IMG/VR virus record: IMGVR_UViG_3300029914_000057
Span: 1-43,174 of that record
DNA: 43,174 bases
Strand: one strand, 5' to 3'
Origin: a virus
In this document: piece by piece, positions 32,839 to 40,188 of the stretch
How positions within the stretch are numbered: position 1 is the first letter of the stretch
How the letters are laid out: every line of letters begins with the position of its first letter
Made by a program: the position numbers and the translations under genes
The notes under the pieces: model-generated
The model's database searches: none
Seen by the model: the letters and a program-made list of their open reading frames with translations, nothing else
Told to the model about the DNA's origin: nothing

Positions 32839-33036
32839 ATGAAAAATGGTGTTTACGAGATTACCGATCCTATCAATGTTAAGAAGGTTTCGGATGAATT
32901 GGGCAACATTGTTACCGGTAAGGGTGGCGCTGAAATTAACATTAATGGAATTACCATTGCAGGTAATAGAGTTACCATTCGATGGGACAACCTATCTAGA
33001 GAGGTAAATATGGTTGTTTTGTCGTCTGCTAATTGA
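32839..33036 (+). CDS. Small hypothetical protein
   Basis: 65 residues (MKNGVYEITDPINVKKVSDE, then ININGITIAGNRVTIRWDN), predicted beta-rich. AAAGGAG precedes the start by 7-8 nt. It follows the palindrome after the AAA+ gene. After its TGA stop the same frame continues for 15 codons with C-S-S-C-G, a zinc-ribbon-like remnant. Function unknown. Confidence 0.65.
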   Translation: MKNGVYEITDPINVKKVSDELGNIVTGKGGAEININGITIAGNRVTIRWDNLSREVNMVVLSSAN

Positions 33037-33234
33037 GACGTCTGTTCTTCTTGCGGTCAAAATATGAACGCCGAAAACCTATAATTAAATGGCAAACAAA
33101 ACAGATAAGAATGCGAAAATTTAAGTTATTCTAGCTAGTTAAGTCGAATGCAAGATTAATGAGATGCGTGTTGCTGCTCTTTTTTGAAGAGTGGGAAACA
33201 ATTTTAATCCATTAATTAAAGAAAGGATTGTATT

Positions 33235-33735
33235 ATGGTAAAATATTTAATACTCGCCTACAAGGCTGATAATGAAGATTACTGTATGGGGTGTCACGTG
33301 GCCTCCTACTCGTCCGATTTTCAGTATTTAAATACCACCGACCGCGAGGAGGCTCTTCGTTTCCTTGTGGATAAAATTACTTACAAAGTCGAGGACCGCG
33401 AATATGGCTATGACTTTACCATTTTCATCGATGGCAAGACCTCGGAGTACAACAATCTTAATGGTGAAACTACAGATTATGACAATCTTATCACCAATTC
33501 CGAAGGTGAGTATGACTACGACGAAGAGCCCGGTCGAAAACTCATGGCTGATGCAAGAGCCACGATTAAGCGTAACGAATTCGACGCGTTGGCAAAGGCC
33601 GCGGCCGCCGCACGCCGAGCTCAAACCGAGGCGGAAGAAGCATATAAGATTGAAGAAGCACGTAAAGAGCGGGAGAGGGAAGCGCATGATCGGAAAGAAT
33701 TCGAACGCCTAACAGCAAAATTTGGCGGTAAATAA
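33235..33735 (+). CDS. Acidic protein with C-terminal charged helix
   Basis: 166 residues. The N-terminal part (MVKYLILAYKADNEDYCMGC, then YLNTTDREEALRFLVDKIT) looks like a small alpha/beta fold. Residues 115-166 form a long charged helix rich in Ala, Glu, Arg and Lys (AKAAAAARRAQTEAEEAYK), probably a coiled coil. AAAGGA precedes the start. Codon use and G+C resemble the AAA+ gene. No family recognised. Confidence 0.7.
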   Translation: MVKYLILAYKADNEDYCMGCHVASYSSDFQYLNTTDREEALRFLVDKITYKVEDREYGYDFTIFIDGKTSEYNNLNGETTDYDNLITNSEGEYDYDEEPGRKLMADARATIKRNEFDALAKAAAAARRAQTEAEEAYKIEEARKEREREAHDRKEFERLTAKFGGK

Positions 33736-33917
33736 TGAAACGATTGATTGCTTTTTGGAAAGCGCTAACCGGTGGATACGATTGCCAGGTATGCGGGCGA
33801 TCGGGGTGTAAGCCCGTTGACTATACCGATGGTTCAACTCATTGGAGTTGTTATAATGGATGCCGTTATTGGGAGTACGACGACGGCACCATCGAACGTA
33901 TGCTAGACGGCCTGTAA
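33735..33917 (+). CDS. Small zinc-ribbon-like protein
   Basis: 60 residues with C-Q-V-C, a further Cys (RSGC) and WSCYNGC, spaced as in small zinc-binding domains, followed by an acidic end. The start overlaps the previous stop (TAATG). Function unknown; nucleic-acid or protein binding is possible. Confidence 0.65.
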   Translation: MKRLIAFWKALTGGYDCQVCGRSGCKPVDYTDGSTHWSCYNGCRYWEYDDGTIERMLDGL

Positions 33918-33967
33918 AAACATTTTGGAATTGCCCAAGGTAGAAAGAAGGATTATGTTCTTCATTA

Positions 33968-34204
33968 ATGGCAAATAATTTGGGAAAGTCGAATATAATG
34001 GCATCGAAGATTTCGCAGTATGCAAAAGAACAAGTAAAATACCACTATCCCACCGCCCGAGTGATGCGCTGTGGATCCTGGTGTAAAATAATAACACACC
34101 TCGGTAAACCATTGCAGCCAGCTTGGAGTTCAAATTCCAATCGTACTTGGAGGGAAACATGGATCTGCTTGCAGGAGCTACTATTGAAGAGATTATCTCA
34201 GTAG
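33968..34204 (+). CDS. Small array paralogue, first of the plus-strand array
   Basis: Up to 78 residues. The family core begins near QYAKEQVKYHYPTARVMR and ends TWRETWICLQELLLKRLSQ. The start is uncertain: ATG 33968 and 33998 both lack a good ribosome site, and the strong AGAAGGA upstream serves an ATG at 33955 that opens only a 7-codon frame (MFFINGK). Re-initiation after this mini-frame would be possible. Function unknown. Confidence 0.65.
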   Translation: MANNLGKSNIMASKISQYAKEQVKYHYPTARVMRCGSWCKIITHLGKPLQPAWSSNSNRTWRETWICLQELLLKRLSQ

Positions 34205-34413
34205 AAGCGAAGAATAAAATTCTTGCAATGTTTCCGAATGCCGTTACGAAAAAGGCATATCTCTTAGACAATGGATATCGAATTGTTGAATCCAATGCCA
34301 ACTATCCTACTAGCACATTGCTTTCTGATAAATTTTCGCATTCAATAGATACTGCCTGGATAGATTCTTGGTATTATATTCAGGAAAAGATAGTAGAAAG
34401 ATTGTCGATATGA
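34159..34413 (+). CDS. Small array paralogue with N-terminal extension
   Basis: 84 residues from the ATG at 34159 (MDLLAGATIEEIISVEAKNK), chosen because GGAGG lies 6 nt upstream; it overlaps the previous gene by 46 nt. The family motif is KILAMFPNAVTKK and the C-terminal block DTAWIDSWYYIQEKIVERLS. The extra N-terminal 20 residues are translated over the end of the previous paralogue. Confidence 0.7.
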   Translation: MDLLAGATIEEIISVEAKNKILAMFPNAVTKKAYLLDNGYRIVESNANYPTSTLLSDKFSHSIDTAWIDSWYYIQEKIVERLSI

Positions 34414-34640
34414 CCGAAGCAGAAAGAAAAATGCGAGAATTTAGACCCGGATGTTATTTAAAATACAATCCTTCCGGTAGATTTCAAATTCATCGATCCA
34501 ATTTGTCTTGGTATGCCGGGTATACTGGATATAATGCACTTGGCATCGAATCAAAAACCAAGGACGGTGCCTGGGAAAACGCATTATCATTATATCAATT
34601 GGGTGAAGATCTATTGTTAATTCGGGTATTAAGCCAATGA
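34410..34640 (+). CDS. Small array paralogue
   Basis: 76 residues from the ATG at 34410 (MTEAERKMREFRPGCYLKYN), overlapping the preceding stop as ATGA. C-terminal block TKDGAWENALSLYQLGEDLL, ending V-L-S-Q. The IYP motif is replaced by F-R-P. Confidence 0.73.
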   Translation: MTEAERKMREFRPGCYLKYNPSGRFQIHRSNLSWYAGYTGYNALGIESKTKDGAWENALSLYQLGEDLLLIRVLSQ

Positions 34641-34846
34641 ATTACAAAGCAAAAGTTAGGGAAATTTATCCCAAGGCAAATTGGATATTCGAGATTAGAA
34701 CTTCTAACGGCGAACAAAAAATTTTATTTAGGATTTTTTTAACTCCGACTCGATCTCTGTATCCGGCTGATAAAAACCTAGAACTTGCATGGAAAAATGC
34801 ATATGAGCATTGCGAGCAAGAATTGTTAAAACGATTGGAGCAATAA
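34637..34846 (+). CDS. Small array paralogue
   Basis: 69 residues: MNYKAKVREIYPKANWIFEI at the start and NLELAWKNAYEHCEQELLKR with L-E-Q at the end. ATGA overlap upstream and TAATG downstream. Its M-N-Y-K start matches the minus-strand member at 28463-28687, tying the two arrays together. Confidence 0.78.
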   Translation: MNYKAKVREIYPKANWIFEIRTSNGEQKILFRIFLTPTRSLYPADKNLELAWKNAYEHCEQELLKRLEQ

Positions 34847-35094
34847 TGTCTTCTCCGAAACAACGGATGATTAAAGAAAAAGTCGTTAAAATTTACCCTG
34901 ATGCCAAATTGCGTCGCAAGTATGGAATATATTATCGAGTTTTTCGCTCGCCTATGCTAGATTCTTGGATGGAGGAACCAGGCCTATTAACTTTTTGCAC
35001 CCCAATTGATGGTTGGTTCAGATCATCCGACAAGGCGTGGGAGTATGCCTGGAAAGAAATACAAACAGATTTAATTGAGAGGTTTGCATATTGA
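34846..35094 (+). CDS. Small array paralogue, last of the plus-strand array
   Basis: 82 residues from the ATG at 34846 (MSSPKQRMIKEKVVKIYPDA), sharing the A of the previous TAA stop. C-terminal block SSDKAWEYAWKEIQTDLIER. It has a longer middle (about 35 residues) than most members. Confidence 0.78.
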   Translation: MSSPKQRMIKEKVVKIYPDAKLRRKYGIYYRVFRSPMLDSWMEEPGLLTFCTPIDGWFRSSDKAWEYAWKEIQTDLIERFAY

Positions 35095-35606
35095 AAAATA
35101 TTTTTCTATCTTCAGATGCCCATTTTTCGCATCGTAACATTATTAAGTATTGCGATAGACCATTTTTTTATGTCGAAGAAATGAATGAGCGACTCATTCA
35201 GAACTGGAATGAGGTTGTTCGAAATGATGATGAAGTTTATTATTTAGGTGATTTTGGATTACACAGTCCTGAAGTGCTTATGCCATTTAGAAATCGATTA
35301 AATGGTAATTGGAAAATGTTTATCGGCGGCAATCATGATCGAAATTCATTATTGCAAAGTCCGGGACTAGCCGAGCAAGTAGTTAAATTCAGTGAGAAAA
35401 AAGTTGTTAATTTTGAACTAGACGGTATTCCTTTATGGTTAAGTCATTGCCCAGCAAATGTTCTACCTAACGATCCAATTAATCTTTACGGGCACACTCA
35501 CGATCATGTTCCTATGCTAGCGGGTAACAACCGTAAAATTAACATTGGGGTTGACGCTTGGAATTTATATCCAGTAGCTTGGGAGCAAATTAAAGCCTTG
35601 CTATAA
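35091..35606 (+). CDS. Calcineurin-like metallophosphoesterase
   Basis: 171 residues with SSDAHFSHRN (residues 7-16), YYLGDFG, GGNHDRN, LSHCP and GHTHDH, the full metal-binding set of small phosphoesterases of the type found in many phages and bacteria. The start is TTG at 35091, overlapping the previous stop as TTGA. It closes the plus-strand early operon. Substrate unknown; a nucleotide or cyclic-nucleotide signal would be worth testing given its early context. Confidence 0.88.
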   Translation: MKNIFLSSDAHFSHRNIIKYCDRPFFYVEEMNERLIQNWNEVVRNDDEVYYLGDFGLHSPEVLMPFRNRLNGNWKMFIGGNHDRNSLLQSPGLAEQVVKFSEKKVVNFELDGIPLWLSHCPANVLPNDPINLYGHTHDHVPMLAGNNRKINIGVDAWNLYPVAWEQIKALL

Positions 35607-35608
35607 TT

Positions 35609-36217
35609 TTAGGAGCCCTCTTCAATATTAAAATAGTTAGATGCATCCTGAATATAATACCGACTTAACGCAAAATAATTTCCATGAATAATAATTTCAT
35701 TGCCGGAGGCTAACGCTTCCGGCAAATTGTCGTGTCTAAAACCCAAATTCTTAATGAAAGTTAATGCTTCTTCATGTGTTGGAATATTTCCGCGTTTTGA
35801 AAATGGATTTCTCGGGGCAATCCAATTATGTAATTCTTTTTGAACAAGTCGACTAATACCGATATCCGAAACATGCTGACTCCAAGTAAAAGAAAATCCA
35901 TCCTCTGGAAAAATCAAATATGGATTTCCGAATAGGTAGACTTCTGTTATATTTGGTGTGCAGCTTCTTGAATTTGATCTTAACGCGGTAAATCCGTTTG
36001 TTTTAAGAATATGATCCAGCATCGCCTGCTCTTGTAATGATTGCCCTAGCGGCATTCTAGTATTAGGTGTCGCCGCATTAAAAAATGGTTTTCTTGTATC
36101 AATACCACGATATAAAAATGTATTAGCGGCTTTGACACCGGAAATAAATTCCTTACAGGAATCATTTATTCGGGTTAATGTATCATTTATACTGATTTCA
36201 AATTCGTCGGCTTTCAT
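35609..36217 (-). CDS. ADP-ribosyltransferase-like protein, paralogue 1
   Basis: 202 residues. Three blocks shared with the other paralogues resemble the mono-ADP-ribosyltransferase order R / S-x-S / E: FLYRGI with Arg37, LRSNSRSCT at 80-87, and GNEIIIHGNYFAL with Glu174. Between them is the family hallmark YLIFPEDGFSFTWSQHVSDI. The catalytic assignment is inferred from this order, not proven. The N-terminus (MKADEFEIS) lacks the I-x-E pattern of the others. GCTAAATA lies 5 nt before the ATG. It converges with the phosphoesterase gene, 2 nt away. Confidence 0.6.
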   Translation of the reverse strand: MKADEFEISINDTLTRINDSCKEFISGVKAANTFLYRGIDTRKPFFNAATPNTRMPLGQSLQEQAMLDHILKTNGFTALRSNSRSCTPNITEVYLFGNPYLIFPEDGFSFTWSQHVSDIGISRLVQKELHNWIAPRNPFSKRGNIPTHEEALTFIKNLGFRHDNLPEALASGNEIIIHGNYFALSRYYIQDASNYFNIEEGS

Positions 36218-36222
36218 GTAAT

Positions 36223-36230
36223 TATTTAGC
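36223..36230 (-). promoter_or_regulatory. Late-like motif GCTAAATA, 5 nt before ATG
   Basis: Keeps the TAAATA core of the late consensus; same spacing as at the other island genes. Confidence 0.4.
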
Positions 36231-36334
36231 TCGATTACGAGATAAGCCCGTATTGTTCTTAAGAGCCACGGATGTAGCGAGTTAGAATTAAGATATACCT
36301 TTTAAGCTCTTAATTGTTATATTTTTCATAAATG

Positions 36335-36342
36335 GCTAAATA
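36335..36342 (+). promoter_or_regulatory. Late-like motif GCTAAATA, 5 nt before the tnpB ATG
   Basis: Same core and spacing as before the phage genes of the island. It may be accidental in such AT-rich sequence or show that the relic is transcribed late. Confidence 0.3.
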
Positions 36343-36347
36343 TATTT

Positions 36348-36530
36348 ATGTTCAAGTCATTCAAATATCGATTAACTCCAACCAAAGAACAAGAGAAAAC
36401 TCTTGTGGAATGGCAAGGGCAGTTGAGATTTGTTTGGAATAATTTTCTTAAGCAAAATATTGATAGATATCAATTGGAAAAGAGATTCATCTTGGAAACA
36501 GGAAGCCACTTCTCTTTAGAGAAGTGGTAG
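36348..36530 (+). pseudogene. tnpB: tnpB remnant, internally deleted
   Basis: MFKSFKYRLTPTKEQEKTLV followed by RFVWNNFLKQN is the helical N-terminus of IS605-family TnpB, the RNA-guided nuclease ancestral to Cas12. After about residue 46 the frame jumps into the right-end sequence (GSHFSLEKW), so the RuvC and zinc-ribbon domains (about 350 residues) are gone. It cannot be a nuclease. The deletion has left the frame open to a TAG within the right end. Confidence 0.85.
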
Positions 36531-36535
36531 TTCAC
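36506..36535 (+). ncRNA. IS605-type right-end hairpin, 3' end of a former omega RNA
   Basis: CCACTTCTC / TTTA loop / GAGAAGTGG is a perfect 9-bp stem followed by TAGTTCAC. In IS605-type elements this hairpin is both the transposition right end and the 3' end of the TnpB guide-RNA scaffold; sequence after 36535 would be the guide. Here it is a relic. Confidence 0.7.
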
Positions 36536-36550
36536 CGAATTACCTCATCG

Positions 36551-36558
36551 CATAAATA
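36551..36558 (+). promoter_or_regulatory. Late-type motif CATAAATA, 5 nt before ATG
   Basis: One mismatch from TATAAATA and 5 nt before the start of the split ADP-ribosyltransferase-like gene. Confidence 0.5.
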
Positions 36559-36563
36559 TCTAT

Positions 36564-37489
36564 ATGACAACTTTTCCAGAACTTAATCCAGGCGAAACGA
36601 CAAGTTTTCCGAGAGGACAGGCCCCCGAAATTCAAGCCAATCTTTTTTCAACGTATTCTAGGGTTGATAGAAACAGACTTATACAAGTGTGCAAATTTAT
36701 CGAAGAACATTGCTCCGAATTTTTAGCATCGGCCAAAGCCGCCAATAGATTTTTATATCGAGGAATTAAAACTTATGATTCGCCTTCAAAAATTTTTTTA
36801 GGCAGCCCACGCAATGACCGACGTTCTAGAGATACCGATCCAGCGGTTCAGTTAATAGTCGATGAATATTTAACATTGCAAGGATTTAAAGCACTACGAT
36901 CAAATAGTATTTTTTGCACTGGAGAAGAGCAGAATGCGTTGACATATGGCGATCCATATATTATTTTTCCTATTAATGGATTTGAGTATACCTAGAGCAT
37001 CTTGATTGGGTTATTCAACCGCGCTTCTTATCCCCGAATTATAGTGCCCTGCGAAATATTTTTAACGACATCTATTATAGTACCCGAGACGATACACACA
37101 AGGCAACCCTTGCAAATATTGCTATAAAAAATGCTGTGGAAATATATGTTAAGCCTTTTACGTGGGGCGGTAGCGGAGATGGCTATTTTTATGATCTTGC
37201 CCAGTTAAGAAAGTTTATGCAAATTGCTGCAAAATTATCGGCAACTGTTGAAGAAGTTCGTCATTATTTTACACCCGAATTAAGAGCAAAAATTAATAGA
37301 CTAATATCAAATTCACTTAATCCAAAAATTGCATCCCAACAATTTGTCAAACTGAATAAATTATTGAAAACTCGGCTAGATACCGCGATTAAATTAGATC
37401 ACGAAGTTATGATTCACGGTTCGTACGTAGCAGTAGAGTCAAATAAATTTAATGAAGCATTGGGTCAATATTTTCTTAATATTAATTAG
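36564..37489 (+). pseudogene. ADP-ribosyltransferase-like paralogue 2, split by a frameshift
   Basis: The first frame (143 codons) carries FLYRGI, DRRSRDTDPAVQL, ALRSNSIFCTG and YIIFPINGFEYT, and stops at TAG exactly where the paralogues read T-W-S. The sequence resumes in another frame about 10 nt later (HLDWVIQPRFLSPNYSALRN) and runs to 37489 with DTAIKLDHEVMIHGSYVAV, the third family block. A short deletion in the T-W-S codons explains both. The C-terminal part has an extra region of about 100 residues compared with the other copies. Stop at 37489 overlaps the convergent kinase stop by 4 nt. Programmed frameshifting is less likely, as no slippery run is seen. Confidence 0.75.
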
Positions 37490-38175
37490 GGCCGCCTACC
37501 AGAAAGTTTTGGATATTTTCTACCTATTCCCGCAATAGCTTTTGTTTTAACACCCTTCATAATAGATTGCGCTTCTGGACTATTTGGAGACAGCAGGAAA
37601 TTATTTAATTTTCTGCGGGCAATATCTAGATCTTGATCAATCATATTTTCATTATTCTGTACTAACGAAAAATATCGCCCAAATAATAATTCATATAATG
37701 CTATATTCTGTTTAACAGAAGAATATGCTTCCTGGAAATAATCAAGGTCTACTTTGCGTTTATCTGCACGATCTAGTGCCGTTTGATATCTTGATTCTAT
37801 TCTCGCTCTTGCAATAGATTCGTCAACGTCTACAAATATCATGAATGTTTGATAATAACATTCTTTTAATTTTTTGTTCAATCGAATTATTACGTCTGCA
37901 TTTCTTCCGGTAGTATTAATAATTAATCCTAAATAATCATTGGCCCATAGATTAAAACGTTTTTCGGTAGTTTTACCGGCTGTCTCATAATCTGATAATG
38001 TTTTTAAATGTAGTTTGGTTCGATCTATATCTAATTGTTTGAATCCTCGGGTCTCGAGACCAAATTCTTTTTCAATGGTAGTTTTTCCACTACCGGGCGA
38101 CCCGACTAAAAATATAGCCTTAAAGTTAAAATTATCGTGGACGCCCTCATTTAAAATCGCTTCAGATATTTTCAT
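37486..38175 (-). CDS. P-loop kinase with capsid-targeting-like N-terminus
   Basis: 229 residues. MKISEAILNEG at the start fits M-K-I-x-E. Walker A GSPGSGKT is at 25-32, then LDIDRTKLHL (substrate-side Asp) and MIFVDVDESIARARIESRYQ, a lid with several arginines, as in AAA_33/zeta-toxin-type small-molecule or nucleic-acid kinases. The C-terminus is basic (KAIAGIGRKYPKLSGRR). ACTAAATA lies 5 nt before the ATG. With late expression and an I-x-E N-terminus it may be packaged with the DNA. The substrate is unknown. Confidence 0.72.
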   Translation of the reverse strand: MKISEAILNEGVHDNFNFKAIFLVGSPGSGKTTIEKEFGLETRGFKQLDIDRTKLHLKTLSDYETAGKTTEKRFNLWANDYLGLIINTTGRNADVIIRLNKKLKECYYQTFMIFVDVDESIARARIESRYQTALDRADKRKVDLDYFQEAYSSVKQNIALYELLFGRYFSLVQNNENMIDQDLDIARRKLNNFLLSPNSPEAQSIMKGVKTKAIAGIGRKYPKLSGRRP

Positions 38176-38180
38176 ATTAA

Positions 38181-38188
38181 TATTTAGT
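38181..38188 (-). promoter_or_regulatory. Late-like motif ACTAAATA, 5 nt before ATG
   Basis: Lies directly after the stop of the neighbouring ADP-ribosyltransferase-like gene and 5 nt before the kinase start. Confidence 0.4.
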
Positions 38189-38857
38189 CTAGTCTGTTAT
38201 GCCAAAATATTTTCTAGCTGCCTCGCCATACAACGACCCACTAATAGCGATGTATTGGCCATTGATTATTATTTCGTTTCCAATTCTAAGAGCCATATCA
38301 AAATGCTTATTGCCGAAAAATTCCCATTTATCAACAAATTTTTTAGCTTCATCACGGGTGATAGCATCTATTCTTCTCGAATCATTAAAATCTTTTAGTT
38401 CCCAATATAGATTGGAATTACTTCCGATATCCTTAATTCTTGCACTCCAGGTAAAATTAAAACCTGTCAACGGAAAAATTAAATAAGTTGCTCCAAATGA
38501 CATTTCCACTTTCGACGTGGTACAAATAGAATTTTTTCGTAGGGCGGGAAAGTTATTCAATTCAAATATATGATCCAAGAGTTGTTGTCCATATGGGCTA
38601 GCCCATATGGACAACCTACTTATGGGTGTAAGCCCGTGGAAAATAACAGGCCGGTTACTGATACCTCCAATACCCCGATATAAAAAGGTATTATTCTTCT
38701 GCATAATAGGTAGTACATCACAATGTGTTGTTATAAAATCGAGAACTTTTTCTAATTTTTCTGAGTTGTAATTTTTAATGCCACCGTAGTTATCGGCCCA
38801 GTCATCTACTGTACTGGTATTAATGTCACTCGGATTTATTATTTCGTATATTTTCAT
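38189..38857 (-). CDS. ADP-ribosyltransferase-like protein, paralogue 3
   Basis: 222 residues starting MKIYEIINPSD (M-K-I-x-E). Family blocks: FLYRGI with Arg61, ALRKNSICTTS at 105-115, YLIFPLTGFNFTWSARIKDI at 125-144, and GNEIIINGQYIAI with Glu195. A perfect 32-bp palindrome lies in the segment coding for residues about 82-92, where the protein has a few residues more than its neighbour copy. It follows paralogue 4 after 6 nt without a clear ribosome site, in a three-gene tandem. ADP-ribosyl transfer is inferred. Confidence 0.62.
   Translation of the reverse strand: MKIYEIINPSDINTSTVDDWADNYGGIKNYNSEKLEKVLDFITTHCDVLPIMQKNNTFLYRGIGGISNRPVIFHGLTPISRLSIWASPYGQQLLDHIFELNNFPALRKNSICTTSKVEMSFGATYLIFPLTGFNFTWSARIKDIGSNSNLYWELKDFNDSRRIDAITRDEAKKFVDKWEFFGNKHFDMALRIGNEIIINGQYIAISGSLYGEAARKYFGITD
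38584..38615. repeat. 32-bp perfect palindrome inside a coding sequence
   Basis: GTTGTCCATATGGGCT and its exact complement abut. One half codes S-P-Y-G-Q-Q, the part that matches the paralogue; the other codes the extra L-S-I-W-A. Confidence 0.85.
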
Positions 38858-38862
38858 TGTAC

Positions 38863-39537
38863 CTAGCCTGTTATCCCAAAATATTCTTTAACTGCATAGA
38901 TATATGGATAATCTGATGATTTAATAGCAACATATTGCCCATTAATTGTAATTTCATTACCTACCCAAAGAGCTTGATCGAAATTATTATTTCGAAAGTC
39001 CCACTTTTTAATAAATTTATTTGCGGCATCCTGGTCTAATCGATTAATTCCTATATAGGAATTATATAATTTTTTCAGCTCATTATAAATTTCATTATTA
39101 CCACCTACATCTTTTATAATTTTGCTCCAGGTAAAATTAAATCCATTCACCGGAAAAATATAATATATTTTTCCAAAATTTACATATTCATCGGGTTTGG
39201 TAGTTGCACATATTGAATTTCTTCTTAATGAAATAAATCCTGTTAGCTTAAATATTTTATCTAATATCCATTGTTGATCTTTTCCCATACCATACGGTTC
39301 CCGCGTAACCGGGGTCGCCCCCAGAAAAATAGTCGGCGAGGGCGCGTTAATTCCGCGATATAAAAATTTATTCTTTGATTGCATATCTTTTACGGCCTGA
39401 CTACAATGTTTAGATATAAATTCGAAAACATGTTCCAATTTTTCTTGCTCGTAATTTTTAAAACCACCAAACCCGTTGGTCCAAACATCGAGGTTATCCT
39501 CGTCTTCAATTGGTTTCAATAATTCGAATATTTTCAT
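38863..39537 (-). CDS. ADP-ribosyltransferase-like protein, paralogue 4
   Basis: 224 residues starting MKIFELLKPIEDED (M-K-I-x-E). Family blocks: FLYRGI with Arg61, SLRRNSICATT, YYIFPVNGFNFTWSKIIKDV and GNEITINGQYVAI. It is the closest relative of paralogue 3 by length and N-terminus (both have a W-x-x-x-x-GG-x-KNY segment near residue 20-30). The start overlaps the upstream stop (TAATG) and has AGGAATATA before it. Substrate and activity are untested. Confidence 0.62.
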   Translation of the reverse strand: MKIFELLKPIEDEDNLDVWTNGFGGFKNYEQEKLEHVFEFISKHCSQAVKDMQSKNKFLYRGINAPSPTIFLGATPVTREPYGMGKDQQWILDKIFKLTGFISLRRNSICATTKPDEYVNFGKIYYIFPVNGFNFTWSKIIKDVGGNNEIYNELKKLYNSYIGINRLDQDAANKFIKKWDFRNNNFDQALWVGNEITINGQYVAIKSSDYPYIYAVKEYFGITG

Positions 39538-40184
39538 TATATTCCTATACCAAATCGTTTTACTAGTTCGGTATGATACTTATCGGCCAATGCGATATAT
39601 TGACCATGAATAGTAATTTCATTTTTACTGTGCAGAGCCATTGCAAAATTATTTTTTGAGAATTGCCAGTATTTAACAAATTTTTTTGGAGAACTAACTA
39701 GCTTTTCGCGTGCCAACGAACTTGCCAATTCGTTATTTGCTCCAATATCTTCAATTTTTGGACTCCATGTAAAATCAAAACCCTTAACGGGAAAAATATG
39801 ATATAATTTACCGAATCCGTATAAATCTGTATTGCTGCCCGTGCAACAGATGCTATTTGAGCGTAATGAAGAAAATCCACACTGTTGTAATATTTTATCT
39901 AACAGCGGTTGATCATATTCCGCGCTGTATGATTCACGCGCTGTCGGCGTTATACCATGAAATACATTGGGTACGCCAACATCATACCCTATTCGACGAT
40001 ATAAAAATGTTTGCGTATCTTGCATGGCTGTAACAGCTTTTTTACAGTGCTTATCAATAAAATTCATTATTTCTCTAGTAGGAGAGTTGTATACTTTTTG
40101 CCCGCCATGCGTTTCATCCCATAAGTCATCCGGATTCTCTTTTTCAAAATCTTTAAATGGTTTCATTAATTTATTTAGTCGCAT
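39537..40184 (-). CDS. ADP-ribosyltransferase-like protein, paralogue 5
   Basis: 215 residues from the ATG at 40184 (MRLNKLMKPFKDFE), which aligns with the MKIFELLKPI start of paralogue 4 but has Lys in place of Glu, so the proposed cleavage site is lost. Family blocks: FLYRRI with Arg63, SLRSNSICCTGS, YHIFPVKGFDFTWSPKIEDI and KNEITIHGQYIAL. A start at 40166 (MKPFKDFE) is possible; it too has a TAAATA motif 5 nt upstream. First gene of the three-gene tandem. Confidence 0.6.
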   Translation of the reverse strand: MRLNKLMKPFKDFEKENPDDLWDETHGGQKVYNSPTREIMNFIDKHCKKAVTAMQDTQTFLYRRIGYDVGVPNVFHGITPTARESYSAEYDQPLLDKILQQCGFSSLRSNSICCTGSNTDLYGFGKLYHIFPVKGFDFTWSPKIEDIGANNELASSLAREKLVSSPKKFVKYWQFSKNNFAMALHSKNEITIHGQYIALADKYHTELVKRFGIGI

Positions 40185-40188
40185 ATTA

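Larger units (their letters stand above)
36259..36535 (+). mobile_element. Relic of an IS605-family (IS1341-type) element
   Basis: The right end is certain: hairpin 36506-36527 followed by TAGTTCAC. The left edge is not; an inverted pair TTAAGAGC (36259-36266) and GCTCTTAA (36306-36313) may belong to the left end. Between them only the first about 46 codons of tnpB remain, joined directly to its right-end sequence. No tnpA is present. The element separates two ADP-ribosyltransferase-like paralogues. Confidence 0.65.

Noticed and set aside
33034-33084. Read-through of the TGA after the 65-residue protein into a C-S-S-C-G extension
   Set aside because: No stimulatory context or selenocysteine element is visible; a decayed zinc-ribbon tail is simpler.
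33955-33978. Seven-codon frame MFFINGK with a strong ribosome site before the plus-strand array
   Set aside because: Too short to call a gene; kept only as a possible coupling leader in the note on the first array gene.
36348-36530. A functional short TnpB-derived regulator (TldR-like)
   Set aside because: Known TldR proteins keep most of the TnpB fold; here about 350 residues are deleted.
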